Shown here: positions 7,820-15,959 of the stretch, in pieces | How positions within the stretch are numbered: the first letter of the stretch is position 1 | Layout of the letters: the number at the start of each line of letters is the position of its first letter | Assembly: GCA_963756515.1 (NCBI GenBank) | Contig: CAVWNV010000003.1 | Span: forward strand, 1 to 64,000 | DNA: 64,000 bases | Source of the DNA: Bog-756 sp963756515 | GTDB lineage: Bacteria; Actinomycetota; Acidimicrobiia; Acidimicrobiales; RAAP-2 | Reading direction: 5' to 3' | Notes under the pieces: generated by a model | The model's input: only the letters and a program-made list of their open reading frames with translations | Told to the model about the DNA's origin: nothing | The model's database searches: none | Translations under genes and position numbers: made by a program

Positions 7820-8298
7820 GGCAGGCGTGGTGCCCGCAGGAGGGAGAACACCAAGAGGAGGCAGCCCACCACGATGCAGGCATCGGCCACGTTGAAGGTG
7901 GGCCAGAAGTGCAGCGCCACGAAGTCGACCACGGCGCCATGATCGTCGCGGAAGAAGCGATCGCAGAGATTGCCCAACGCGCCGCCCACGATGAGCCCCA
8001 GCACGACGGCCCGGCCGGCCGACGGGGCCCGCCACGCCATCACCGACAGCACGGCCACCAGGACCACGGCCACGGGTACCAGCACGACCGCCTTGCCCTG
8101 GAACAGGCTGAAGGACGCCCCGGAGTTGCGGGACAGTTCGAAGTCGAGGGTGCCGATCACGTGGACCGGTCCGTGGACGAGGCGCGTGACCGCCCACCAC
8201 TTGGTCAGCTGATCGACCACCACCACCCCCACCGCCACCGCCAGGGCGGCGACCAGCCTCGCCGACCCGGACGGCTGGTCGGAGTCGAGCTCGGTCAT
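7816..8298 (-). CDS. lspA: Lipoprotein signal peptidase
   Basis: A 160-residue integral membrane aspartyl protease that removes signal peptides from prolipoproteins. Four hydrophobic segments are visible (about residues 14-31, 67-85, 93-110 and 130-150). Family motifs are present: VVDQLTKWWA, the SRNSGASFSLF segment, GGALGNLCDRFFRD and FNVADACIVVG, with the two catalytic aspartates in the last two. The start ATG at 8298 was chosen because the longer frame runs into the DksA-like gene upstream. It sits 14 bases after that gene and overlaps rluD downstream, forming an operon of DksA-like, lspA and rluD. Confidence 0.93.
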   Translation of the reverse strand: MTELDSDQPSGSARLVAALAVAVGVVVVDQLTKWWAVTRLVHGPVHVIGTLDFELSRNSGASFSLFQGKAVVLVPVAVVLVAVLSVMAWRAPSAGRAVVLGLIVGGALGNLCDRFFRDDHGAVVDFVALHFWPTFNVADACIVVGCLLLVFSLLRAPRLP

Positions 8299-8312
8299 GG
8301 CCGGCTCACCGG

Positions 8313-9041
8313 TCAGCGCCGCGACAACCCGCCGCTCTTGCAGGCCACGCACAGGCGAGCGAAGGGGAGAGCACGCAACCGGGCCTTCGGGATGGCCTGG
8401 TAGCAGCGCTCGCACCCCCCGTAGGTCTTCCGCTCGATCTTGCGCAGGGCATCATCGATCTCCTCGACCGCCGCCGACGCCTGGGCCGAGAGGGCCAGGT
8501 TCCGCTCGCGGTCCACGGTCACCGTGCCGCCCTCGCCCGACTCCTCGTCGAACTGGACGTCGCCCGGTTCACGCTCGAGGGCCAACGAGTCGGCCTCGGC
8601 CCGTAGGTCCACGGCCTGTCCGCTGTAGACGGACCGCTCCTCGAGTAGGAGCTGGCGTTGCTCCTCCAGGAACTTGGTCTCCTTGGCGTAGGGGCCCACG
8701 GTCGGTCGCTTGGGCGGGGCCGGTGTCGTCTTCTTGACCACCGGGGCCGGCTTCTTGGTGGCGATGGCCTTCTTCGGCGCCGCCTTCTTGGACGGGGAGG
8801 CCGACTTCGCCTTGTCCGAGCCGTGCGACCGCTTGGTGGCGGCGGGCTTCTTCGGCGCCACCTTCTTGGTGGTCGAAGGGGTCCGTTTGGCCACGGCTGT
8901 CGGCTTCTTGGTGGTGGCGGCCTTCTTCGGCGCCGCCTTCTTGGACGGGGAGGCCGACTTCCTGGCCGCCGCGGCGGTCTTCTTGGCCGCCGGGGCCGGC
9001 TTCTTCGGCGCGGGTGCTGCCGCCCTCTTCGCTGCCGTCAC
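8313..9041 (-). CDS. DksA/TraR zinc-finger protein with histone-like Lys/Ala tail
   Basis: A 242-residue protein in two parts. The N-terminal about 120 residues are Lys, Ala, Pro and Ser rich with repeated SPSKKAAPKKA, KKPAP and TKKP units, resembling the C-terminal tail of histone H1 or mycobacterial HU. The C-terminal about 120 residues are a DksA/TraR unit: a coiled segment (KFLEEQRQLLLEERSVYSG), an acidic patch, and a zinc finger CERC-17 residues-CVAC. DksA-type proteins insert into the RNA polymerase secondary channel; this one could also bind DNA. The GTG start at 9041 is set by AAGGAG eight bases upstream. A 41-base identical repeat (8768-8808 and 8921-8961, 153 bases apart) underlies the tail. 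Confidence 0.85.
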   Translation of the reverse strand: MTAAKRAAAPAPKKPAPAAKKTAAAARKSASPSKKAAPKKAATTKKPTAVAKRTPSTTKKVAPKKPAATKRSHGSDKAKSASPSKKAAPKKAIATKKPAPVVKKTTPAPPKRPTVGPYAKETKFLEEQRQLLLEERSVYSGQAVDLRAEADSLALEREPGDVQFDEESGEGGTVTVDRERNLALSAQASAAVEEIDDALRKIERKTYGGCERCYQAIPKARLRALPFARLCVACKSGGLSRR

Positions 9042-9292
9042 ATCGATCTCCTTCAACCTGGGCCCCACCGCCGGGCCGCTCACATCCCGAGGCGGTGACC
9101 GGGGAACAATCCCGACATCCGGCGGGCGGGTGACGATATCGTGCCCAGCCCACCGCGGCAATCCCGGCGGGCAACGGGTCCCAGGACCATACCGGTGTGC
9201 ACGGCACCTTCGAACATGCCGGATGGGATCGGACCCCGCCGCGACCCTTCCTCGCCGCCCGGCCGGGGCCGACTCAGCCCGACCGGGGCTGG

Positions 9293-10141
9293 CTAGATCG
9301 AGAGGGGGGTGCTGGTGTTGGCCGGGGCGGCGGTGGCCCCACCCGGCCGCATCTGGGTGACCCCGCCGGAGCCGGAGGGGCCGGTGCCGCTGTTGCTCGG
9401 GGAGGGCGCCACCTGAGGGGCGGCCACCGGACGATTACCGCCGTGGGTCACGGTGGCAGGCGAGCCGGCGGGTGTCGCCGCCGCCGGGGCCTGCGGCGCG
9501 GCGGGGGTGGAGGCCGGCGAGGCGGGCGAAGCCCCGGGGCCGGTGCGTGGAGCTTCACCGGTGGTCGCCGCCTGCACGTTCTCGTCCACCCACCGGAGGA
9601 TCTCGCTGAGCGCCGTCCGCAGCCGATGGCGCTCGCCCTCCAGATGGCGGTTCATGGTCTCCACCTCGTGGGTCAGACGACCGCGTGCCTCCTCGAGTCG
9701 GCCGATCTCCTCCCGCAGACGCTGCTCGGACTCCGATGCCAACCGGCTGGCCTGGGACTGCGCCTGCTCGGTGACCTGGCGGGCCTTGGCATCGGCCTCG
9801 GCGATGATGCGGGCCGCCTGGGCCTCGGAGTCGGCCTTGGTCTCGTCGACGAACTTCTGGGCCAGGAGGAGGGTCCGCTGCAACGTATCGTCGGGCGGTG
9901 CCGACTCGACCGGCGCGGGCGCCGGGGCCGGCTTCTGCTCCAGAGCCGCCTCGAGCTGCGAGATGCGCTCGGCGGCCTGGCGGAGCCGCTCGCCGCTCTG
10001 GCGCAGCTGCTCCTGCAGGCCTTCGGCCTCCACCGCCGCCTTCTCGAGGTACTCGTCGACATCGTCCCGGTGGTAGCCCTTCAGGGTCTCACGGAACTCG
10101 ACGGTTCGGAGCGAATCGAGTGCTGATTGCGAAGCGTCCAT
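9293..10141 (-). CDS. divIVA: DivIVA/Wag31 polar growth and septum-site protein
   Basis: A 282-residue coiled-coil protein. The conserved DivIVA N-terminus is at residues 9-33 (SLRTVEFRETLKGYHRDDVDEYL), followed by coiled coils at about 34-68 and 85-190 with abundant Glu, Gln and Arg, then a disordered Pro/Ala/Ser/Thr/Gly tail from about 195. DivIVA senses curved membrane at poles and septa and recruits growth machinery; in actinobacteria (Wag31) it directs polar peptidoglycan synthesis. It follows sepF and yggT as in Mycobacterium and Streptomyces. A TTGTCC-16-TAGCAT promoter lies so close that the mRNA probably begins at the start codon. The next gene downstream is 251 bases away and has its own ribosome-binding site. 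Confidence 0.93.
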   Translation of the reverse strand: MDASQSALDSLRTVEFRETLKGYHRDDVDEYLEKAAVEAEGLQEQLRQSGERLRQAAERISQLEAALEQKPAPAPAPVESAPPDDTLQRTLLLAQKFVDETKADSEAQAARIIAEADAKARQVTEQAQSQASRLASESEQRLREEIGRLEEARGRLTHEVETMNRHLEGERHRLRTALSEILRWVDENVQAATTGEAPRTGPGASPASPASTPAAPQAPAAATPAGSPATVTHGGNRPVAAPQVAPSPSNSGTGPSGSGGVTQMRPGGATAAPANTSTPLSI

Positions 10142-10147
10142 ACCGCC

Positions 10148-10175
10148 ATGCTAGCGGTGCCACCAGGCCGGACAA
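10148..10175 (-). promoter_or_regulatory. divIVA promoter, probably leaderless
   Basis: On the minus strand TTGTCC (10175-10170) and TAGCAT (10153-10148) are separated by 16 bases, and TAGCAT lies six bases before the divIVA ATG. No Shine-Dalgarno sequence is visible. Transcription would start at or next to the A of the ATG. Confidence 0.55.
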
Positions 10176-10270
10176 CGGATTCGCCCGAAAATTTACCTGT
10201 TGTTCTCCGCCCGGAGAGCCGGGACTATCCGAGCCGACCGCTCACCGGCGCCGGCGCCGCATCGTCGGAC

Positions 10271-10540
10271 TCAGCGAAACAGCGGGATGAGGATGACCTG
10301 GATCAACAGGAAGAGGACCAGGACCGAGAGGTCCAGACCCACGCCGCCGATGCGAGCCGTCGGGATGATTCGGCGGATCGGTCGGAGAATCGGATCGCAG
10401 ATCGAGGACAGCACCCGGTTGATCTTGTAGGCCGGCGAGTCGTAGGAGACACGGGCGTAGGCCAGATACCAGCTCAGGAGGGAGTAGACGATGAGGACGA
10501 CCAGGAACAGTTCGAGGACCACGACGATCAGTCCGAACAT
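10271..10540 (-). CDS. YggT-family membrane protein
   Basis: An 89-residue protein with two membrane segments (residues 3-26 and about 70-88) and a conserved middle DPILRPIRRIIPTARIGGVGLDLS, the signature of the YggT family. In Gram-positive bacteria this gene sits between sepF and divIVA and its products are thought to help organise division or envelope proteins; the biochemical role is unknown. The start ATG is supported by AGGGGAG upstream. It lies between sepF (58 bases) and divIVA in the conventional order. Confidence 0.9.
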   Translation of the reverse strand: MFGLIVVVLELFLVVLIVYSLLSWYLAYARVSYDSPAYKINRVLSSICDPILRPIRRIIPTARIGGVGLDLSVLVLFLLIQVILIPLFR

Positions 10541-10598
10541 GTCGACGCACTCCCCTTCCGTCGGGTCCTGACCGTCAGGAACCTACCCACAGTCTGGC

Positions 10599-11170
10599 TC
10601 AGGGAGTCACCAATCCGCGGTCGGCCAGGCGCTGTCGCTCCTCGTCGGACACCTTGACATTCGAAGGCGTGAGCAGGAAGACCTCGTCGGCCACGCGTTC
10701 CATCCCACCGGACAGGGCGTAGGTCACGCCGCTGCAGAAGTCGATCATCCGGCGTTGCAGATCACGGTCGGCACTCTGCATGTTGACGATCACCGGCTGG
10801 TTGTTCATGAGCCGGTTGGCGATCTCCTGGGCGTCGGCGAACCTCCCCGGTGCCACGATGTGCACCCGGGCGCCGGCCGTCTCAGGGGTGATGGGCCGTA
10901 CCGACGACGACCCGACCGTGGGTCGGGAGGTCACCGAGGGCGGAGCGGCGGCTACGGCGGTGGCACTGGTCTCGTCCCTGGACAGAGTGCGGATCCGGGG
11001 CTTGGCCGCCGCGGCCGGAGGGTCTTCGAGTTCGTCGACCGACCCGGGGAACGCGGGGCGACCCGCCCGACCGGAGACGGAGACCGCCCCTCGTAGTCGT
11101 CGTAGTCGTCGTAGTCGTCGTCGACAAGACCGAGGTACGCCATGGTCTTTTTCATGAACGAAGCAGCCAT
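10599..11170 (-). CDS. sepF: SepF cell-division protein, interrupted by a frameshift
   Basis: SepF tethers FtsZ filaments to the membrane and bends them at the septum. The N-terminal amphipathic membrane anchor and acidic stretch (MAASFMKKTMAYLGLVDDD) start at the ATG at 11170, which has an AGGAGG site five bases upstream. That frame runs on into unrelated text, while the rest of SepF (AVSVSGRAGRPAFPG, then the SepF domain VHIVAPGRFADAQEIANRLM with NNQPVIVNMQ and DFCSGVTYALSGGMERV) continues in another frame. Adding one G to the four-G run at 11087-11090 (C on the plus strand) restores a single 190-residue protein. As written the gene is broken. SepF is essential in actinobacteria lacking FtsA, so a sequencing error is the likelier cause. 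Confidence 0.9.
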
Positions 11171-11285
11171 CGATTCCTCCTCGGCACAGCGTAGTGCGTC
11201 CCTTCGGGACGGGGTGGATGGCCCCGATGGTGGAGCGGGGACCGATCACCGTCACCGGTGCCGTTGTCCCCCGCCCGGTCCATCG

Positions 11286-12008
11286 TCATCGGCGGGTCAC
11301 GGTGCGTGGCCCGAACAGGGCCCGGCCCAGGCGGACCATGGTCGAGCCCTCGGCCACCGCCACCTCGAGATCGTCGGACATGCCCATCGACCTGACCGGC
11401 AGGTCCAGAGAGTCGGCCAGCGAGGAGAGTCGGGCGAATCCGGCCCGGGCGCCCTCGGGCGGGCCCGGAGGCCCGACCGCCATCAGTCCGGCCACGTCGA
11501 GGTCCTCGTCGCGCAACGTGGCCACCAGCTCGGCGGCCCGGTCGGGGGGACAACCCCCCCGGCCGGCGATGCCGGCCACATCCAGTTGCACCAGCACCGT
11601 CGACCCTGGGCGCCTCCGGGCGATGGCCCGCCCCTCCTCGGGTCGACACACTCCCTGCCACCAGGTGACCAGTGGCGCCAGGCGGGCCACCTTGTTTCGC
11701 TGCACGGCACCCAGGAAGTGCCAGACCGGGGGCACGGGAGGAGACCCGAGTCCCATCCCTCCGTCGGGACCGTCCCCGGCGCCGGCCACCAGCGCGGCCT
11801 TGGTCACGAGCTCGTCGGCGTAGTTCTCGCCCACGTCGGTCAGACCGGCGCCGACGGCGGCCCGCACCGCATCGGCTCCGAACCCCTTGGTCACGGCCAC
11901 GATCCGGACGGACCCGGGCCGGGAGGACGCGGAGCCGATCCGCCGGTGCACGTCGGACAGCCGGGCCGCGAACCCCTCGGAGTCGAATGGGGCCAGGGTC
12001 GCCGTCAC
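11286..12008 (-). CDS. yggS: YggS/PLPBP pyridoxal phosphate homeostasis protein
   Basis: A 240-residue PLP-binding protein of the YggS/PROSC (COG0325) family. The PLP lysine is in IVAVTKGFGADAVRAAV near residue 41, followed by VGENYADEL, the HFLGAVQRNKV motif, and the phosphate-binding SMGMSDDLEVAVAEGSTMVRLGRALFG near the C-terminus. It buffers cellular PLP and affects amino-acid metabolism; it has no known catalytic reaction. It lies between pgeF and sepF, as in most actinobacteria, and its start is only a few bases from the pgeF stop. A Pro/Gly-rich insertion (DGPDGGMGLGSPPVPP) sits near residues 77-95. Confidence 0.92.
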   Translation of the reverse strand: MTATLAPFDSEGFAARLSDVHRRIGSASSRPGSVRIVAVTKGFGADAVRAAVGAGLTDVGENYADELVTKAALVAGAGDGPDGGMGLGSPPVPPVWHFLGAVQRNKVARLAPLVTWWQGVCRPEEGRAIARRRPGSTVLVQLDVAGIAGRGGCPPDRAAELVATLRDEDLDVAGLMAVGPPGPPEGARAGFARLSSLADSLDLPVRSMGMSDDLEVAVAEGSTMVRLGRALFGPRTVTRR

Positions 12009-12011
12009 CCG

Positions 12012-12803
12012 TCACCCGTCACCCGGATCGGCGGCCGGATCGGCGGCCGGATCGGCGGCCGGATCGGCGGCCGACCAGACCACGAGGGCCTGCCGGCCCC
12101 GGTCCCGGCGGGCCCGATGGGAGAAGTAGCCGCCCGCACAGGCGGTACAAGCCCTGTCGCCGGTGACCTGTCGGACGCCGGCCCCGGTCAACGCGGCCGA
12201 GACGGCGGCGGGCAGATCGAGAGCGGCCCGACCCGAGGAGGCCCGGGTCCGGACGGCCTGGCCGTACCGGGCGGCCACCTGGTCCAGATCCGGCTCGGAG
12301 AACTCGTAACACTCCGGATGGATGCAGGGACCGAGTGCTCCGACCACTTCGGAGGCCCCGAGGGACGTCATCGTCGCTACCGCCTGCTCCACCACCCCAG
12401 CCACCAGTCCCCGCCAACCGGCGTGCACGGCGGCGAAGACCCCCTCGGGGCTGCCCAGCGCAATCGGGGCGCAGTCGGCCGTCAGGATGGCCAGCCCCAC
12501 CGAAGGTGCGTCCGACACCAGGGCGTCTCCGGTGCCGGCCGGCACGGCACGGACCGCATCCCCCGCCTCAGCGGTGGATCCGGCTGTGACCAGCAGCACC
12601 TCGCGGCCGTGGACCTGGTCCGCCCAGTGAACCTCCCGCACGGATGGCCACGACCCACCGCCCGCTGTCGCCAGTCGCACCCACTCCTCGAGGGGAGCAG
12701 CCTGGCCCGGTCGTCCCCCGCCGGGGCGCAGGTCCCCACTCGAGGCCTGGCTCCATGCGGCGCGGACCGGGCCGGCCAGGTGCGTCGGGTGGTCAGACGT
12801 CAG
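12012..12803 (-). CDS. pgeF: Peptidoglycan-editing/purine nucleoside phosphorylase, laccase-domain (YfiH)
   Basis: A multicopper-oxidase-fold protein (DUF152/YfiH). Metal-site motifs are present: WADQVHGREVLLV, ILTADCAPIAL, VFAAVHAGWRGLVAGV and LGPCIHPECYEF. Family members act as purine nucleoside phosphorylases or as PgeF, which corrects misincorporated L-Ser in peptidoglycan stems. Similarity extends upstream of the first GTG (12680) to a SSGDLRPGG segment, yet no ATG, GTG or TTG occurs in frame. The only candidate is CTG at 12803, whose bases overlap the ftsZ stop as CTGA and would give a normal 263 residues. A real CTG start or an A-to-C error are both possible. The C-terminus carries a 12-base repeat encoding ADPA units. 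Confidence 0.82.
   Translation of the reverse strand: MTSDHPTHLAGPVRAAWSQASSGDLRPGGGRPGQAAPLEEWVRLATAGGGSWPSVREVHWADQVHGREVLLVTAGSTAEAGDAVRAVPAGTGDALVSDAPSVGLAILTADCAPIALGSPEGVFAAVHAGWRGLVAGVVEQAVATMTSLGASEVVGALGPCIHPECYEFSEPDLDQVAARYGQAVRTRASSGRAALDLPAAVSAALTGAGVRQVTGDRACTACAGGYFSHRARRDRGRQALVVWSAADPAADPAADPAADPGDG
12021..12072. repeat. 12-bp tandem repeat inside pgeF
   Basis: The unit CGGATCGGCGGC is repeated about four times. Because the unit is a multiple of three it encodes a repeating A-D-P-A tail without disturbing the frame, and copy number could vary between strains. Confidence 0.85.
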
Positions 12804-13921
12804 CGCAGGAACGAGGGCACGTCGAAGTCGTCGTCGCCCAGGTCGAGTTCGTCGTCCGTCGGCGTGGCGAAGATGTCCTCGTGGGCGGCGTCGGCACCGA
12901 GGACCCGGCTGCGGGTCTCCGGGGGTCCGGTGGACTCGGCCGGACCGCTACCGCCCCGGCCCTGGGCCTCCCAGCGCTCGAAACCGGCCGCGATGACGGT
13001 CACCCTGACCTCTTCGCCCATGGCCTCGTCGATGACGCTGCCGAAGATGATGTTGGCGTCGGGATGGGCCACCCCGTGGATGATCTCGGCCGCCTCGTTG
13101 ACCTCGAAGAGGCCCAGGTCGGGCCCGCCGGCGATGTTCAAGAGGATGCCTCGAGCGCCCTCGATGGACGCCTCGAGCAGCGGACTGGTGATGGCGGCCC
13201 GGGCGGCGTTGACCGATCGGCCCTCGCCGGTGGCGGACCCGATCCCCATGATGGCCGTGCCGGCGTTGCTCATGATCATCTTCACGTCGGCAAAGTCCGT
13301 GTTGATCAGGCCCGGGACCGTGATCAGGCTGGTGATCCCCAGCACGCCCTGCATCAGGACCTCGTCCGCCATCTTGAAGGCGTTGACCATGGAGGTCTTC
13401 TCGTTGGACACGGTGAGAAGGCGGTCGTTGGGGATGATGATCAGGGTGTCGACCTTCTCCTTCAGGTTCTGGATGCCCTGTTCGGCCTGGACCGATCGGC
13501 GCCGGCCCTCGAAGGTGAACGGTCGGGTCACCACGCCGATGGTCAGGGCGCCCAGGCTCTTGGCGATCTCCGCCACCACCGGTGCGGCCCCGGTGCCGGT
13601 ACCACCGCCCTTGCCGGCGGTGATGAACACCATGTCGGCGCCCTTCAGGGCCTCCTCGATCTCCGACCGGTGTTCCTCGGCGGCCAGTCGACCCACCTCG
13701 GGATCGCTCCCCGCCCCCAGCCCCCGGGTGAGCTGGCGCCCGATGTCGAGCTTGAGGTCGGCATCGCTCATCAGCAGGGCCTGGGCGTCGGTGTTGGTGG
13801 CGATGAACTCCACACCACGCAGTCCGGCCTCGATCATGCGGTTGACGGCGTTGACCCCGCCCCCGCCGACGCCGACCACTTTGATGACGGCGAAATAATT
13901 GTTCTGCGCCGGAACGGTCAT
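12800..13921 (-). CDS. ftsZ: Cell-division GTPase FtsZ
   Basis: A 373-residue tubulin homologue that forms the Z-ring. The N-terminal nucleotide-binding part shows VVGVGGGGVNAVNRMI (residues 15-30), the tubulin signature GGGTGTG at 105-111 and the loop with NDRLL. The T7 catalytic loop, usually NxDFADV, reads NTDFADVKMIMSNAG. A variable linker from about 315 leads to the extreme C-terminus DDDFDVPSFLR, the docking peptide for SepF and FtsW/ZipA-type partners. It lies between ftsQ and pgeF in the usual actinobacterial order. It has its own promoter (13979-14007) and an AAGGGA ribosome-binding site. Confidence 0.97.
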   Translation of the reverse strand: MTVPAQNNYFAVIKVVGVGGGGVNAVNRMIEAGLRGVEFIATNTDAQALLMSDADLKLDIGRQLTRGLGAGSDPEVGRLAAEEHRSEIEEALKGADMVFITAGKGGGTGTGAAPVVAEIAKSLGALTIGVVTRPFTFEGRRRSVQAEQGIQNLKEKVDTLIIIPNDRLLTVSNEKTSMVNAFKMADEVLMQGVLGITSLITVPGLINTDFADVKMIMSNAGTAIMGIGSATGEGRSVNAARAAITSPLLEASIEGARGILLNIAGGPDLGLFEVNEAAEIIHGVAHPDANIIFGSVIDEAMGEEVRVTVIAAGFERWEAQGRGGSGPAESTGPPETRSRVLGADAAHEDIFATPTDDELDLGDDDFDVPSFLR

Positions 13922-13978
13922 GGAATCCCTTACCCTCGACCAAAGGTTGAAACCGTTCCAACCGGCGAGTTGGTGCCC

Positions 13979-14007
13979 ACGATACGGTCAGCGGAGTACC
14001 TGGTCAA
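13979..14007 (-). promoter_or_regulatory. ftsZ promoter
   Basis: Minus-strand TTGACC (14007-14002) is followed after 17 bases by TATCGT (13984-13979), about 58 bases before the ftsZ start. This would boost ftsZ over the rest of the cluster, as known for other actinobacteria. Confidence 0.6.
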
Positions 14008-14070
14008 GCACTGTCCCGCCCGGTCGGCGCCGGGACGACCCGGTGTCGACCCGGTGTCGTCGCTCCGCTG

Positions 14071-15015
14071 TCAGCCGCTCACCGTCGGTGACGCGGGCAC
14101 CGTGACGTCGATGGTCGAGGTGGCGTGGAGGGTCCCGTGGGCCAGGATGGCGGCGATGTCCTTGTACTTGGCGATCAGATCGGTGGTCGTCCCGACCAGG
14201 ACCGTGATCCCCGAGTTGAGGGTCATCGAGATGGAGCCGTCCGCCGCCACCGTGACCGACACCACCTGGGCTGCGAAGGCCGGTGGAAGGGTCCGGCACA
14301 CCGTCAGCCCGGGCCCCGCCGCCGGGGGCAGCGACCCGCCGACCGGTGCCGGCGGTATGGGACCGCCGGCGGTGTGCACGGTGAACACCATCAGTCCGGG
14401 CTGCTGGGAGGGCAGGACCTCCAGCGTGCGCCCATTTCCGTCGAGGAGGGACCACTCTGAGCCGGGGCCGATCATCTGGACCACCGGCACCCGCTCGGTG
14501 ACCTCGATGGACACCCCGTCGGGCCATCGGCGGCTGACCGTGGCGCTGGCGATGAAGGGCAGGGCCTCCACCCGGCGGGCGGTGGCGGCCGGGTTCACGT
14601 CGATCAGGGCCGGGTGGTGGCCGAGGCCCGAGGCGTCCACGATGGCGGTGGCGGGGGTGTGGGGGTGGGTGCCGGTCACCGTGACGGCCTCGGCACTGAA
14701 CCACCCGGTGTGCAACAGGATCACGACCACGACCACCAGGACCCCGGCCGCGCCGGCGCCCCCGATCCACCGGAGGCGCCGCTGACCCTGGCTGCGTTGG
14801 ATGTCGGCCCGGCGTTGCCGGATCCGTGGATCGATGCCCGGAGGGCCGTCCGGATCGACGGGCCACTCCGACTCCGACTCCGGGTGCCACTCCTGATCCG
14901 GTTCGGGCTCCGACTCCAGCTCCGACTCCGTGGACCCTTCAGGACCCCCGGGGCCTGCGGGTCCCTCCGGCCCCTCTTCCCCATCCGGGTCCTCAGGATC
15001 GGTGGGCCGGGTCAT
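14071..15015 (-). CDS. ftsQ: Division protein FtsQ/DivIB
   Basis: A 314-residue bitopic membrane protein of the divisome. An unusually acidic, Glu/Pro/Gly-rich cytoplasmic region (residues 1-60) precedes a basic stretch and the single membrane segment (about 84-102, GAAGVLVVVVVILLHTGWF). The extracytoplasmic POTRA domain begins at SAEAVTVTGTHPHTPATAIV, followed by the beta domain with VSRRWPDGVSIEVTERVPV. FtsQ links FtsL/FtsB and FtsW/FtsI in the septum. The ATG overlaps the murB stop as ATGA, showing coupling. The acidic cytoplasmic tail is longer than in most FtsQ proteins. Confidence 0.92.
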   Translation of the reverse strand: MTRPTDPEDPDGEEGPEGPAGPGGPEGSTESELESEPEPDQEWHPESESEWPVDPDGPPGIDPRIRQRRADIQRSQGQRRLRWIGGAGAAGVLVVVVVILLHTGWFSAEAVTVTGTHPHTPATAIVDASGLGHHPALIDVNPAATARRVEALPFIASATVSRRWPDGVSIEVTERVPVVQMIGPGSEWSLLDGNGRTLEVLPSQQPGLMVFTVHTAGGPIPPAPVGGSLPPAAGPGLTVCRTLPPAFAAQVVSVTVAADGSISMTLNSGITVLVGTTTDLIAKYKDIAAILAHGTLHATSTIDVTVPASPTVSG

Positions 15016-15959
15016 CGTGCTCCGATCGCCGAGTCCGAGAACCCGATCAGACGCACTTCGGGACGGAGGACGATGCCGGTGGCGTCGGCGACGGCGGTGC
15101 GGACGTGATCCATGACGGCCAGGACATCCTCGGCCGAGCCACCCGGATCGGCCTGGATGAAGTTGGCGTGCTTGGTCGAGACCGCCGCCGTCCCCACCCG
15201 GAAGCCCTTCAGCCCGCAGGCCTCGATCAGACGCCCGGCCGAATCCCCTTCGGGATTGGCGAATACCGAACCGGCGTTGCTGCCGCCTGGTTGGTTGGAC
15301 CGGCGCCACCGCACGATGTCGGCGATCACCGCCGCGCCCCGGGCCGGGTCACCGGGCACGAGCTCGTGCTCGGCCGCCACCACCACGTCGGTGCCGGCCA
15401 GGGTGGTGTGCCGGTAGCCGGGTTCCAGCCGGGAAGCGGGAGACTCGGTCACCGATCCCGTCGTCAGATCGACCCAGCGATAGCCCACCAGGGTGGAGGC
15501 CGTGTCGGACCCGTGTCCGCCCGCGTTCATGCGGACCGCTCCACCCACCGACCCGGGCACCCCGACCGCCCACTCCAGACCGCTCAGTCCGGCTGCGGTC
15601 GTCTTGCGGGCCAGGACCGGGAGGCTCAGAGCGGCCCCGGCCCGCACCTGCCGGCCCTCGATGGCCAGGGACTCGAACCCAGACCCGAGTGAGACGACCA
15701 GTCCCTCGAAGCCCCGGTCGGCCACCAGCAGGTTCGAACCGCGGCCCAGCACCAGTATCGGGACATCCCGCCCGGCGCAGCCCTCGGCCACCGCCAACAG
15801 CCCGGCTTCGTCCGGTACCTCCACGAAGAGGGCGGCCGGGCCGCCCACCCGGTAGGTGGTGAGGGCACCCAGGGGCCGGTCTCGCTGGGCGACCGGCCCG
15901 AGGGACCGGCCGAGGGAGGCCAGCTCGTGGGCGAGGGTGCTCACGAGGACCTCACCCAC
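15012..15959 (-). CDS. murB: UDP-N-acetylenolpyruvoylglucosamine reductase
   Basis: A 315-residue FAD enzyme that reduces UDP-GlcNAc-enolpyruvate to UDP-MurNAc. FAD-binding motifs TYRVGGPAALF (near residue 35) and ILVLGRGSNLLVAD (about 68-81) are clear, then GLEWAVGVPGSVGGAVRMNAGGHG. The C-terminal substrate domain carries the catalytic serine in GGSNAGSVFANP and the glutamate in RPEVRLIG. It overlaps murC upstream and ftsQ downstream. Type I versus II was not resolved, but the length suits the actinobacterial enzyme. Confidence 0.95.
   Translation of the reverse strand: MGEVLVSTLAHELASLGRSLGPVAQRDRPLGALTTYRVGGPAALFVEVPDEAGLLAVAEGCAGRDVPILVLGRGSNLLVADRGFEGLVVSLGSGFESLAIEGRQVRAGAALSLPVLARKTTAAGLSGLEWAVGVPGSVGGAVRMNAGGHGSDTASTLVGYRWVDLTTGSVTESPASRLEPGYRHTTLAGTDVVVAAEHELVPGDPARGAAVIADIVRWRRSNQPGGSNAGSVFANPEGDSAGRLIEACGLKGFRVGTAAVSTKHANFIQADPGGSAEDVLAVMDHVRTAVADATGIVLRPEVRLIGFSDSAIGAR

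Noticed and set aside
12021..12072. Regular 12-base repeats as a CRISPR array
   Set aside because: Units are contiguous, with no spacers, inside a coding gene, and no cas gene is present.
11142..13898. A 918-residue plus-strand open frame across sepF, yggS, pgeF and ftsZ
   Set aside because: It is antisense to conserved genes, has no recognisable motif and is the expected by-product of high GC content. The same applies to the other long plus-strand frames over the dcw cluster.
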